Assembly (NCBI GenBank): GCA_017449265.1
Contig: JAFSJW010000006.1
Location: forward strand, 1 to 64,000
Length of the DNA stretch: 64,000 nt
From: Treponema sp.
GTDB lineage: Bacteria; Spirochaetota; Spirochaetia; Treponematales; Treponemataceae
Reading direction: 5' to 3'
The notes below the pieces were generated by a model that was given only the letters and a program-made list of their open reading frames with translations, made no database searches and had not been told where the DNA came from. The first letter of the stretch is position 1, and each line of letters starts with the position of its first letter. Both the position numbers and the translations under genes were made by a program. This document shows positions 26,334 through 35,111 of the stretch, piece after piece.

Positions 26334-26405
26334 ACTTGTTCGGAAACCTATTGTTTCTTCACTGGTCTTGCGTAATTTTGCAAGGCAAAAGCCTTGCAAA
26401 ATTAT
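26331..26405. repeat. Long copy of the GTTCGGAAAC repeat, with a second hairpin
   Basis: From TTAGACTTGTTCGGAAAC, it continues CCTATTGTTTC, ACTGGTCTTGCGTAATTTT, then AATTTTGCAAGGC (26374-26386) pairing with GCCTTGCAAAATT (26391-26403). The same order appears inverted at 56950-57031, so this is one mobile-like intergenic element of about 100 bp in at least two places. Confidence 0.8.
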
Positions 26406-26445
26406 TGAACTCTGAGGAATCATTGATTAAAAAGAACTAGGTGAA

Positions 26446-27651
26446 ATGAAAAAAAAACAACATGTTTTAGAAAAAAATAGAAGATTCAAAATTTTCGCCG
26501 CGGTGCAAATTTTCATACTTGTCGCAATTGTGCTTGTAATCGCGCACTCATTCCATTCATTTCTTCTTTTGTCGGAACGGCACGGCATAGACCCTGCCGA
26601 TTTTTCGATACGATTCATAACTTTGATTGTGCTTCTTGTTGCAATGATTTTAATCTGCCTTATGATGTTCCAGCAGAACTACAAGACAAGCAAGTACACG
26701 AAAAATCTTGAGGAAAACACGGAAGGTCTTGAGCAGCAAGTAATAGACCAGTGGAATCTCCTTGACAAGAACACGCGCTACACGGAAAACCTGGAGCGAA
26801 GCAGAAACGAGCTTGAGCAGCAGATAGTTGACCAGTGGAATCAGCTCGACAAGAACACGCGCTACACGGAAGATTTGGAAAAAAGCAAGAGCGAGCTTGA
26901 GCGGCAGGTAATAGAACAGTGGAATCAGCTTGATAAAAAGAACCGCGCTCTTTTGGCCATGCAGGAAAGCGTCATCGAAGGAATGGCCACAATTATTGAG
27001 TACCGTGATGTGAACACGGGAATGCATGTCCAGAAAACAAAACGGTATGTAAAAATGATTACGGACTATCTTTACGATAACGAGCTTCATACCGACGAAG
27101 TGAACGAGCGGTTCGTCAGTATAATCGGGAATGCGGCTGCAATGCACGACATAGGAAAAATCGCCATAAGCGACAGAATTCTGAACAAGCCCGGAAAGTT
27201 CACGGACGAAGAGTATGAGATTATGAAAAACCATACCGTTCTAGGCGCAGGAATCGTGCGGCAGATTTTCGGGAACAGAATTGACGAAGATATGCTCAGA
27301 ATGTGCACCGATGTAGTTCAGTATCATCACGAAAAATGGAACGGAACCGGCTATCCGTTCGGACTCAGCGGAACCGAAATTCCGCTGAGCGCGCGCATAA
27401 TGGCAATTGCGGATGTGTTCGATGCGTGCGTATCAAGACGCGTGTACAAGGACAAAATTCCGGTGGAAGAAGTATTCGACATAATCAAAAAAGATGCAGG
27501 CACGCATTTTGACCCGGAGCTTGCAGAAATCTTTGTCGGAATGAAAGATGAGATAAAAGAATACTTAACTGAAATGGCGGAAAAAGAAAAAGCTCAGAAA
27601 CGCCCCGAATTTACGACGGCGGCGGAATCAAGCACAATACAGGAGATTTGA
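26446..27651 (+). CDS. Membrane HD-GYP c-di-GMP phosphodiesterase with a triplicated coiled coil
   Basis: 401 residues. Two membrane segments (about 16-40 and 56-75), a coiled coil, then an HD-GYP domain with HD at 234-235, HHE at 294-296 and GYP at 302-304, so an active c-di-GMP phosphodiesterase is likely. The coiled coil is three consecutive 28-residue repeats (84-111, 112-139, 140-167), each a variant of EQQ-DQWN-LDKNTRYTE. 28 residues equal four heptads, so register is kept. SD AGGTGA. No ligand domain is visible between the two membrane segments. Confidence 0.92.
   Translation: MKKKQHVLEKNRRFKIFAAVQIFILVAIVLVIAHSFHSFLLLSERHGIDPADFSIRFITLIVLLVAMILICLMMFQQNYKTSKYTKNLEENTEGLEQQVIDQWNLLDKNTRYTENLERSRNELEQQIVDQWNQLDKNTRYTEDLEKSKSELERQVIEQWNQLDKKNRALLAMQESVIEGMATIIEYRDVNTGMHVQKTKRYVKMITDYLYDNELHTDEVNERFVSIIGNAAAMHDIGKIAISDRILNKPGKFTDEEYEIMKNHTVLGAGIVRQIFGNRIDEDMLRMCTDVVQYHHEKWNGTGYPFGLSGTEIPLSARIMAIADVFDACVSRRVYKDKIPVEEVFDIIKKDAGTHFDPELAEIFVGMKDEIKEYLTEMAEKEKAQKRPEFTTAAESSTIQEI
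26695..26946 (+). repeat. 84-bp coding tandem repeat, three copies
   Basis: Three 84-bp units encode the 28-residue blocks of the HD-GYP protein. They are highly similar in DNA (ACACGCGCTACACGGA recurs) but not identical. Copy number could vary by recombination in steps of four heptads without breaking the reading frame or coiled-coil register. Confidence 0.88.
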
Positions 27652-27670
27652 GTTTTCCGAATGGCTCATT

Positions 27671-27686
27671 AGACTTGTTCGGAAGC
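27671..27686. repeat. Partial GTTCGGAAAC-family copy
   Basis: AGACTTGTTCGGAAGC, in the gap before hslO, matches one arm and the flank of the family; AGTTTTCCGAA lies just upstream at 27651-27661, giving a loose inverted pair. Confidence 0.55.
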
Positions 27687-27728
27687 TCTTTAATTTTCCT
27701 TGCAAAACTTGCATTATTTTAAGGAATT

Positions 27729-28676
27729 ATGATTAAAGCAAAAATTGAAGACACAGAGCTTTTAGCTCACCTTGATTCTATTCATAAAGACGAAATGACA
27801 ATTTTCGTCATGGCTGACAATGCTTTCAGAGGCGCATTTCTGAACGGAACTCGTCTTGTAAACCAGATGCGCGCGAACCACAATCTTGGAATTCTTGAAA
27901 CGATGATTCTAGGACAAGCAATGCTTTGTGGCGCGCTTTTGATTCCGACGATGAAAGGCAGGGAGCATCTTACATTCAGATATGATGTGAACGGACCTGC
28001 GGCTGGCTTTTCAGTCGAAGCGGACTCAACTGGCTATGTGCGCGGGTACCTTTTGCAGAACAAAATTCCGATTGACAAGCCTCTTGAGAGCTGGGATTTG
28101 GCTCCGTTTCTGGGAGACGGAACGCTCACAATCTCGCGGATTGGAGAAGGCATGAAAGAGCCGCAGTCAGGAACGGTCGAAATCATGTACAAGAACATTG
28201 CCAAAGACCTTGCGTGGTACTTTGCCCAGTCGGAGCAGATTCACACTGCTTTCAACACGAGCATTCAGTTCGACAAGCGGGGGCGCGTAGTCGGGGCAGG
28301 AGGAATGTTCTTGCAGCATATTCCAGAAAGCGGCGGCTATTCCAAAAAAAGTCCGCGCTTCCAAAACGATGACAGCCTTATTCAGCGCGTAGAAAACGCA
28401 TTCTCCGCAATGCCTTCAATCGGGCAATGGTTTTCGGAAGGCGGAAATATGCGCGATGTGATTTACGGTCTTTTCCGCGAGTTCGAGCCGAACGCGATTT
28501 TGAACCGCGATATTGTTTTTGACTGTCCGTGCAGCCTGGAGTCATTCACTAACCATGTCAGGCATCTTCCAAAGGCTGAAGTTGAGGACATAATCAAAAA
28601 TGACCCGAATCCAATCGAAATAATCTGCCACAACTGCGGTAGCCGTTATCTTATCGATAAAAAGAATCTTGCATAG
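27729..28676 (+). CDS. hslO: Redox-regulated chaperone Hsp33
   Basis: Holdase activated by oxidation. 315 residues; the redox switch is Cys266 and Cys268 (CPC) plus Cys300 and Cys303 (CHNC), the zinc-binding CxC-x27-32-CxxC of the family. The N-terminal domain has NQMRANHNLGILETMILGQA. SD AAGGAA. The nuclease gene follows after eight bases with its own SD. Confidence 0.95.
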   Translation: MIKAKIEDTELLAHLDSIHKDEMTIFVMADNAFRGAFLNGTRLVNQMRANHNLGILETMILGQAMLCGALLIPTMKGREHLTFRYDVNGPAAGFSVEADSTGYVRGYLLQNKIPIDKPLESWDLAPFLGDGTLTISRIGEGMKEPQSGTVEIMYKNIAKDLAWYFAQSEQIHTAFNTSIQFDKRGRVVGAGGMFLQHIPESGGYSKKSPRFQNDDSLIQRVENAFSAMPSIGQWFSEGGNMRDVIYGLFREFEPNAILNRDIVFDCPCSLESFTNHVRHLPKAEVEDIIKNDPNPIEIICHNCGSRYLIDKKNLA

Positions 28677-28684
28677 GAGAATGT

Positions 28685-29716
28685 ATGGCAGACACACATA
28701 ACGACATCACGAAAATACTGACAACGATTCTAAAAAATAAATCAATGCCAAAAATCATCGTTGTAATAGTGATGATTTTAATTGGAATCATCACGAAGGG
28801 AAAAATAAATTTCTCACAGCTCGGCTCAGTTCTGAATAAGCCTGAAATTGCTCAAGAGCAGCCAAATTCAGAACCGTCCCAAAGCGAGCAGATTTCACAG
28901 CAAAATCCCCAGCCTGAATCAAAACCTGCCCCAGCCGCGATAGAAAATCAGACCCAAGCTCAGGACGAATATATTCAGCTCAACAATATTGAAATCCCTG
29001 CGTGCGCTTCGGAACATCACAACAAAGACCACCTGATACGCAAGTTCCAGAATTACATGCTCTGCTACCGCGAAAGCTATGAGCAGCCGGAATGGGTGGC
29101 GTACCTTCTTTCAAAAGAAATGCTCAAAAGGAATTCAGGTCGCTCAAACGATTTCCGCCCCGACCCCCAGATTGAGACAGGCTCTGCTTCGCTCTCTGAT
29201 TATCGTGGCTCAGGCTACAGCCGTGGTCATCTTGCGCCCGCCGCAGACTTTGCGTTTGATGAAAAAGCCGTGAGCGAAACATTCTTTATGAGCAACATGA
29301 GTCCGCAGACAAAAGAGTTCAACGCGGGACTATGGCAGAATCTTGAGATTCAGGTTCGCACTTGGGCAAAGCGTTTCGGGCGCATCTATGTCGTATCAGG
29401 CCCGCTTCTTGAAAAAAACGCGTCCGAGTACGCCTCTATCGGGAAAAACAAAGTCTCAGTTCCAGAATATTACTACAAGGCGATTCTTGCTCCAGCGTAC
29501 AAGGACAATGCGGACAAATCATCGCCAGATGACGCTAAATCCGTAGAAGCAATCGGATTTATCATGCCGAACGAAGACACGCAGATTCCAATCTGGAATT
29601 ACGCCGTACCGATTGATGAAATCGAAGCGCGCACGGGCATTGATTTTTTCCCGCTTCTGAACGATGCAACCGAAGAAAAATGCGAAAAATCCTTCAACAT
29701 AGATTTTTGGAAATAG
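28685..29716 (+). CDS. DNA/RNA non-specific endonuclease (NUC1 family), membrane-anchored
   Basis: 343 residues. One N-terminal membrane segment (about 22-38) places the enzyme outside the cytoplasm. A Gln/Pro/Ser-rich spacer (about 55-95) leads to the NUC1 domain. The active site reads SRGHLAPAADF at 179-189 where the family has DRGH; His182 (general base) is kept, the Asp is replaced by Ser179. The metal Asn lies in the FNAGLWQNLE helix. It may scavenge or degrade external nucleic acid. SD AGGAG. Confidence 0.88.
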   Translation: MADTHNDITKILTTILKNKSMPKIIVVIVMILIGIITKGKINFSQLGSVLNKPEIAQEQPNSEPSQSEQISQQNPQPESKPAPAAIENQTQAQDEYIQLNNIEIPACASEHHNKDHLIRKFQNYMLCYRESYEQPEWVAYLLSKEMLKRNSGRSNDFRPDPQIETGSASLSDYRGSGYSRGHLAPAADFAFDEKAVSETFFMSNMSPQTKEFNAGLWQNLEIQVRTWAKRFGRIYVVSGPLLEKNASEYASIGKNKVSVPEYYYKAILAPAYKDNADKSSPDDAKSVEAIGFIMPNEDTQIPIWNYAVPIDEIEARTGIDFFPLLNDATEEKCEKSFNIDFWK

Positions 29717-29753
29717 CGTGGTTGCCTAATAATCCCGACAACCACGAAGAGAC

Positions 29754-30527
29754 TTATTCGCCGGGCTGGGTCTTGTCATCGTCATTGCCCTGAACATCGT
29801 TCTGAGAGTCGGCTGCGGGCGGCTCGGTTTCTTGGGAAAAGGCGGTTTCCTCTTTTTCCGGAGTTTCGGGCTGGGGTGCCTGAATCGCAGGCTTGTGCCC
29901 TACCTGCCCGTCAATTTTTTTCTGCCCGCGAGGAACAATCATAAAGCCGAAAAACGAACCGCAAAGCCCGCCTGCAATGTGCGCCACCACGGATATGTTC
30001 GAGCTGTGCAGCACGACTCCGTTGTAAATCTCCCGCCCGAAATAAATCAATATGACGCACACGAACGAGAGCGGTATTTTCTTTTTCTCAAGCGATGATA
30101 TTGACGAAAGTACAATCAGCATGAACACAATGCCGCTTCCGCCCATGAGAGGATAAGGAATAAAGCAGGAATTTATCACTCCGGTAACAAAAGCCGTCAC
30201 ACCAAACATAAGAGCAAGGATTTTTGAGCCGTACCGCTCTTCCATAAGAGGTCCAAGCAGAATTATGAAAGAAAAGTTTCCTATAAAATGATTCCAGTCC
30301 GTATGCCCGAAAATATGAGTAAAAAGCCTTATGTAGCTTAAGGCATTGTCCCACGCAAAAGGCGTTCCAGAAACCGAAAAAATCAGCGGTACGAATCCGC
30401 CCGAGTCAGGCCTTGCCTTTACGACAAGAGAATTGACAAGGAGTATGAACGCACATATAAGCGCATACGTCAGCGTGACAGGAGCATTGTAGGAAATTGA
30501 AATATCTAGTTTTTTATTCATACTCAT
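29754..30527 (-). CDS. Rhomboid-family intramembrane serine protease
   Basis: About 257 residues from ATG 30527 (ATG 30521 also possible; neither has a good SD). Six membrane segments. Catalytic Ser131 is in GGSGIVF and His183 in VVAHIAGG; HFIGNFSF supplies the conserved oxyanion-side histidine/asparagine. The C-terminal about 60 residues are an acidic, Pro/Glu-rich cytoplasmic tail. A longer reading upstream to 30734 is Phe/Cys-rich and is not convincing. Confidence 0.88.
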   Translation of the reverse strand: MSMNKKLDISISYNAPVTLTYALICAFILLVNSLVVKARPDSGGFVPLIFSVSGTPFAWDNALSYIRLFTHIFGHTDWNHFIGNFSFIILLGPLMEERYGSKILALMFGVTAFVTGVINSCFIPYPLMGGSGIVFMLIVLSSISSLEKKKIPLSFVCVILIYFGREIYNGVVLHSSNISVVAHIAGGLCGSFFGFMIVPRGQKKIDGQVGHKPAIQAPQPETPEKEETAFSQETEPPAADSQNDVQGNDDDKTQPGE

Positions 30528-30587
30528 ATTATCGGAAAAAAAAGGACAGAACGCACAACGTACGCCCTGTCCCCAAAGGAGAGGAGG

Positions 30588-30614
30588 ATGCAGAAAACAG
30601 ATGTACTCCCATGA
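30588..30614 (+). other. Eight-codon minigene with perfect SD, overlapping a hairpin
   Basis: GGAGAGGAGG directly precedes ATG, then MQKTDVLP and TGA. CAGATGTA (30598-30605) and TACATCTG (30620-30627) form a perfect stem across its end. The gap 30528-30769 has nothing else. It could be a leader peptide, an RNA element or chance; the M16 gene downstream appears to have its own promoter. Confidence 0.3.
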
Positions 30615-30734
30615 ATAAATACATCTGCAAAAAACTGCAGTGATTGAAACAAAATGTACAATCAAGAAGAAAAACAAATCAAATTGTTTGACTTTATACA
30701 TTATAGAGAAGTTTATATAAAAAGACAAGTTCAT

Positions 30735-30763
30735 TTGAACAAAAATATTCAGTATTGTATCAT
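30735..30763 (+). promoter_or_regulatory. Promoter of the M16-like gene, probably leaderless
   Basis: TTGAAC (30735-30740) and TATCAT (30758-30763) are 17 nt apart. The ATG at 30770 is 6 nt after the -10 and has no SD. Confidence 0.5.
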
Positions 30764-30769
30764 AAATCT

Positions 30770-32266
30770 ATGAAAAGAATCGTTTTTTCAGTTTTTCTCT
30801 CCTGGTCTCTCCTATGCTCCGCGCTTCTCACCGGCTGTCTTTCCACAAAAAGCACAAAATCCGCGGACAACAAGCAAACCACAAAAAAAACGACTTCTGC
30901 CCGCGCGCAGCCCTCGCCCCTCGCCGCATTTTCCGAGCACACGCTCTCCAACAACATTCCGCTCATCGTCAAAAAACACTCCGGAACGTTCATTTCCATT
31001 CGTTTCGTGATTGAAGGGGGCGTTTCACTCCTAAAAGAGGCGTATTCGGGGCTTGAAAACGTGACGCTCCAGCTAATGCTCACAGAAAGCGCGAATTTTT
31101 CCCAAGAAGCCACCGCAGAGCTTGAAAAGAACCACGATTTTTCCATAACGGCGGCGAGCAAAAAGGATTATTCATACATCGAGCTTGTCTGCGCGGAAAA
31201 GGATTTTGATGTGGCGTTCAATGTATTTGCAGACAGAATCCTGCACCCCACATTGCGCGAAAAGGCGTTCAACGCGCTCATGGAAGAAAAAAAAGCAGCC
31301 ATAGCCCAAAAAGCAGCCACGCCACAAGCCATGCTCTCAAACGAGCTGCGCTCCGCCGCATACAAGCACCATCCATATGCCACAAGCCCGCTCGTCACCC
31401 AATTGTCCGCCGATAAAATCACTTTTGATGCCGTAAAGCAATACCACAAAAAAATCCTGGGCGCGGAAAAAGTGAAAATCATAGCCGTGGGAAATTTTTC
31501 TGGCGGAACTGACGGAACAAGCGCGGAAAAAAACACAGATTCCGCCACCGACGGGGAGCATGACTCGGAGGCAGCCATTTCAATCGATTCCATCGTGGCA
31601 AAAACAGAAGGCGCGTTTGGAGCAAAAAGTTCCATAGCACCGCTGAACATAACGATTCCATCCATTCCACCGCTGGACTTTTCCCAGCACAAAAATCTTT
31701 CGCAAAAAGAAAGCGCGCTCTTTGGCGAAGAATGTTACGCCGTGTCGTATTTCAACGCACCCCACCGTTTTGATGCGGACTACGTTCCATATGTGTTCGC
31801 AGGAATGATTCTCGACGACCTTCTCTTTGACGAAGTGAAGCAGAAGGACTCCGCCCAATCGGCTGTGAAATCATTGGGCGTCGGAATCATGGAGGGAATG
31901 GAACAGACTGGAATCATCTCCGTGTTCAAGGCGAAAACGTCAGAGGGGCTGATTGACTCAATCGATGAGGCGATTGCGTCTTTTCCGAAAGAAAAAGTCA
32001 TAAGGCGCGAGCTGAACAGATACAAGAAAGACTACATCATGGCGTTGTACGAAAAAAACAGGGAGATTTCAGGCGTTGCCGACAGCGTGATGACTTCCTA
32101 TGTGTACGCGAGGAATCCGGCAAAATACTTGGAACGCCCAGACCGCGTTGAAACAGTTACTGCAAAGCAGATTTTTGAGGCGTACCAAAAATATTTTTCC
32201 CAGAAAGACGGGCGCAAGTGGATTGTGCTTACAGGAAAAATCTCCGCGGAAACGGAAAATCAATAA
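30770..32266 (+). CDS. M16-family lipoprotein without the zinc motif
   Basis: 498 residues from ATG 30770; signal peptide ending LTGC, Cys23, so it is a lipoprotein. Two M16 halves are visible (VIEGGVSLLKEAYSGLENVT and later VMTSYVYARNPAKYL). The HxxEH zinc site is replaced: Asn97, Leu100 and Gln101 stand where His, Glu and His belong. It is probably non-catalytic, perhaps like the inactive subunit of paired M16 proteases; no active partner lies next to it. Confidence 0.85.
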   Translation: MKRIVFSVFLSWSLLCSALLTGCLSTKSTKSADNKQTTKKTTSARAQPSPLAAFSEHTLSNNIPLIVKKHSGTFISIRFVIEGGVSLLKEAYSGLENVTLQLMLTESANFSQEATAELEKNHDFSITAASKKDYSYIELVCAEKDFDVAFNVFADRILHPTLREKAFNALMEEKKAAIAQKAATPQAMLSNELRSAAYKHHPYATSPLVTQLSADKITFDAVKQYHKKILGAEKVKIIAVGNFSGGTDGTSAEKNTDSATDGEHDSEAAISIDSIVAKTEGAFGAKSSIAPLNITIPSIPPLDFSQHKNLSQKESALFGEECYAVSYFNAPHRFDADYVPYVFAGMILDDLLFDEVKQKDSAQSAVKSLGVGIMEGMEQTGIISVFKAKTSEGLIDSIDEAIASFPKEKVIRRELNRYKKDYIMALYEKNREISGVADSVMTSYVYARNPAKYLERPDRVETVTAKQIFEAYQKYFSQKDGRKWIVLTGKISAETENQ

Positions 32267-32290
32267 GCTGCTTTGAAAACATCATATTTG

Positions 32291-32299
32291 TGCTATACT
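32291..32299 (+). promoter_or_regulatory. Extended -10 promoter of the C-GCAxxG-C-C gene, probably leaderless
   Basis: TGCTATACT (32291-32299), then six nt, then ATG 32306. TTGAAA (32273-32278) is 15 nt upstream. It is almost the same arrangement as the M20 peptidase promoter (TGCTATAAT, six nt, ATG). Confidence 0.55.
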
Positions 32300-32305
32300 G
32301 TGTTC

Positions 32306-32764
32306 ATGACAAGAGAAGAAGCAGGCGCACGCGCACGGGAGAATTTTTTCTCAGGGTTGAACTGTTCCCAGTCCGTTGTTGCAGTGTTCGCCGAAGAATT
32401 GGGTTTTGACAAGCGGATGGTAGCCGTGGCACAGCCTTTCGGCGGCGGAATGTGCCGAATGCGGGAAGTGTGCGGAACCGTGAGCGGCATGATGTTCTGT
32501 CTGGGCATGAAAGAAGGGGCCTGTGACGGAGACAAGAAAAAGAAAGACGAAATATACGCAAAGGGGCAAAAGCTCGCCGATGCTTTCAAGAAAGCGAACG
32601 GCTCAATCATATGCGGGGAACTTTTGGGCCTAAAGCAAAAAGGAGATTCGCCGGTGAGCAGCGAGCGCACCGCCGAATACTACAAGAAACGTCCATGCCC
32701 CGAGCTGTGCGCTCTGGCAGCCCAAATTCTATGGGACTACCTGAACGCGCCACCATTGCCCTAA
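32306..32764 (+). CDS. C-GCAxxG-C-C family protein
   Basis: 152 residues with a conserved cysteine pattern: Cys20 (GLNCSQSV), GGGMCRMREVCGTVSG with two cysteines in the family motif region, FCLGMKEGAC, ICGELLG and RPCPELC. The family is often found with redox or metal-cluster proteins; function is unknown. The start is ATG 32306, which has an extended -10 immediately upstream rather than an SD. Confidence 0.82.
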   Translation: MTREEAGARARENFFSGLNCSQSVVAVFAEELGFDKRMVAVAQPFGGGMCRMREVCGTVSGMMFCLGMKEGACDGDKKKKDEIYAKGQKLADAFKKANGSIICGELLGLKQKGDSPVSSERTAEYYKKRPCPELCALAAQILWDYLNAPPLP

Positions 32765-32792
32765 AAGCAGGGCAACGGCAAAAATCAGCAGT

Positions 32793-34850
32793 CTACACCT
32801 TGAACAGCGAGAGCTTCTGGCTCATGAGGTCTATTCCGTCCCGAGTCTGGCGAGCAAGGTCGGACACGTTCTGGGTTGCGCTTCCAATCTGCTGCGCACC
32901 GGCCGTCATCTCGTCCATGCTGCCGTAAATTGTGGATGAAATCTGGCTCACCGTGTTCATGTCCTTTGCAACGTTGTTTATTCCATCGCTCATGTCGTTA
33001 GCTTTTTCCGAAACTTCAAGAGAATGATTCTTCATGTCGCCAAGAGCCTCGAAAATTTGCTTTGAAGCCGTCTGCTGCTCGTCCATGGCGTTGTTTATCT
33101 CGCGGATAATCATGTCCGTTGTGGAAAGGTGTTCCACAATGTCGCCGAACGCCGCCGATGACGCGTGAGAAAGGGAAACAACGGCCTGAATTGAGTCTGT
33201 AATGCCTTTTAGCTCGGCAGAAATTGTCTTTGTCTGCGCACCAGAGTTCTCGGCGAGCTTTCTGATTTCTTCTGCGACGACGGAGAAGCCTTTTCCAGCC
33301 TCACCAGCATGGGCAGCCTCAATTGCCGCGTTCATGGCAAGCAGGTTCGTCTCGGAGGCAATCTGAGAAATGACGGAGTTTGCCTGAACAAGCATTTTGG
33401 ACTGCTCGGAAATCTGCCGAACCTTCTGGTCAACGCTTCCCAGCTTGTTTTTGCCGTCTTCCACCGTATGCTCAAGCTCGTTGAAACTTCCGGCCATTTT
33501 CTTGACCGAATTGGTGACGGCTGTGATGTTTCCAAGCATTTCCTCGATTGCCGCGCTGGACTGGGTGATGCCCGCCGTCTGCTCCTCGATAAGACCCGAA
33601 AGCACGTCAACGCTCGTTGCCGACATATCAAGCACGCTGGACGTGTTCTGGACGGCGGCGGACTGCTGCTCGGACTGTTTTCTTACTGACTCAATGTTGG
33701 CAAGAATCTCTGCCGTGGCCGAAGCGGAATCCTGAGCGTTAGCACCCAAGTCGGAACTTGCCGCATCCAGTTTTTTCTGCGCCGAGTGGAGTTCCACCAT
33801 GATTCCATGCAGCTGTTCGATGAACTTGTTCATGCCGCCCACAAGCGTTGCAATCTCGTCGTTTCCGCGAGCCACGAGCCGCTGCGTCAAATCAGCATCG
33901 CCGGAAGAAAGGTTTGCCACCGCCTTGTTCACATGGACCAACGGCTTACGGACCTTGAGCAGGATAAGCACAAGGAATCCCACAATGAGCAGCGCGGTAA
34001 ACACGACGACAAACGGAATGAAGCTTGAGAAAATGCTAGATTTTACATGGAGGACAGCTTTCATCTCCTTTGCGATGAAGAGTGTCGTGAGGAATTTGCC
34101 CGACTTGTTTGTGAACGGGAAATAATACGCCAGATAGTCAGCACCGCCGATTTTTGTGACAAGCGCAGTGGCTTTGCCGCCTTCTGCAGCACGGATTGGC
34201 GCATCGTTGGCAATTGTCGTTCCAGCCATGCCAAGAACGGTTGTATATGCACGGCGTGTTCCGTCGAACACGGTCATGACACAGTTTGTGTAGTCTGAAA
34301 TCTCTTCAACCAATTTTTGGCTTGAAACGGGGGCTTTGACAAGCACCGCGCCAACCACACTCCCGCCGCTTCTCACCGGGGCAATGACACATGCCACAAT
34401 GTTCTCGCCGAATTTCTCAAAATCTTTGGCAAGAGTTCCACGCAATGCGGTGGTGACGAACTCGCTTTTTTCTACGCTTCCATACTTTCTGTCGGAAATC
34501 TGCGTTCCATTGGCGTCAAAAATCGCCACGCTCTCTGCATACAGATACTTGATTGCATCCTCGGCAACATTCGAAAGCGCGCCATAATCAAAGCCATCAG
34601 CAGAATATGCCTCCGCCGCTTCGTTTGCGGCCCATTCCGCCGTCTTGTCAACTTCGTCAAGCACAACAGAAAATTCGCTCGTAATGACATTTGAGTTGTC
34701 ACGGACTTCTTCATCAAAATACGCTTCAAGACCTTTAGTCAACCAGTTGTTGATGATGAATACGGTGATTCCCGAATAAGCGATGAGCCCAAGCGCAAGA
34801 ATGGCACAAACGACAATTGCAATAGAGCCTTTTCTCTTGGAAAGCGACAT
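32793..34850 (-). CDS. Methyl-accepting chemotaxis protein
   Basis: 685 residues from ATG 34850. Membrane segments near 9-33 and 275-300 bracket a periplasmic Cache-type sensor ([35 protein letters not shown]). A HAMP domain follows, then the signalling helices with the hairpin [20 protein letters not shown]. The SD is part of a run of ten G (plus-strand C at 34858-34867) ending 7 nt before the ATG. A TATAAT at 34892-34897 would put the run within the 5' leader. Ligand unknown. Confidence 0.93.
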   Translation of the reverse strand: MSLSKRKGSIAIVVCAILALGLIAYSGITVFIINNWLTKGLEAYFDEEVRDNSNVITSEFSVVLDEVDKTAEWAANEAAEAYSADGFDYGALSNVAEDAIKYLYAESVAIFDANGTQISDRKYGSVEKSEFVTTALRGTLAKDFEKFGENIVACVIAPVRSGGSVVGAVLVKAPVSSQKLVEEISDYTNCVMTVFDGTRRAYTTVLGMAGTTIANDAPIRAAEGGKATALVTKIGGADYLAYYFPFTNKSGKFLTTLFIAKEMKAVLHVKSSIFSSFIPFVVVFTALLIVGFLVLILLKVRKPLVHVNKAVANLSSGDADLTQRLVARGNDEIATLVGGMNKFIEQLHGIMVELHSAQKKLDAASSDLGANAQDSASATAEILANIESVRKQSEQQSAAVQNTSSVLDMSATSVDVLSGLIEEQTAGITQSSAAIEEMLGNITAVTNSVKKMAGSFNELEHTVEDGKNKLGSVDQKVRQISEQSKMLVQANSVISQIASETNLLAMNAAIEAAHAGEAGKGFSVVAEEIRKLAENSGAQTKTISAELKGITDSIQAVVSLSHASSAAFGDIVEHLSTTDMIIREINNAMDEQQTASKQIFEALGDMKNHSLEVSEKANDMSDGINNVAKDMNTVSQISSTIYGSMDEMTAGAQQIGSATQNVSDLARQTRDGIDLMSQKLSLFKV

Positions 34851-34857
34851 GAAAAAT

Positions 34858-34867
34858 CCCCCCCCCC
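34858..34867 (-). promoter_or_regulatory. G10 homopolymer acting as SD of the chemoreceptor
   Basis: Ten G in the minus strand, seven nt before the ATG at 34850, between the predicted transcription start (about 34885) and the start codon. Length change would alter SD spacing or strength without changing the protein. Confidence 0.75.
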
Positions 34868-35047
34868 GCCGCCTTTTGCAGCGCAAATCAAATTATAATT
34901 ATTGTAGAAAATTTTCGGTGAATTTTGCTGGCAAAAAGATGAACAACGGTGCAAGGCAAAACACACTCAGTACTGACAATCGATTTAAAAAATCAGCTAT
35001 CAATTAGTTTATTCTAACAATAGAATTTTTTCAAGTTTTTCTTAACG

Positions 35048-35076
35048 CTGACATTTCATGAAAAAACAGCTATAAT
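35048..35076 (+). promoter_or_regulatory. Strong promoter of gpmI
   Basis: CTGACA (35048-35053), a 17-nt spacer and a perfect TATAAT (35071-35076). The leader of about 29 nt contains AGGAG before ATG 35112, a conventional arrangement unlike the leaderless genes nearby. Confidence 0.8.
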
Positions 35077-35111
35077 CGTTATGGAAAAAATAGAAAATTA
35101 TAGGAGTAATT

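Noticed and set aside
26441..26460. A9 run at the start of the HD-GYP gene as a phase-variation tract
   Set aside because: Poly-A runs are common at Lys-rich starts in this genome; unlike the G tracts there is no precedent or placement that makes it special.
30528..30734. Longer rhomboid start at 30734
   Set aside because: Added residues are Phe/Cys-rich, cover a hairpin and the minigene, and have no SD.
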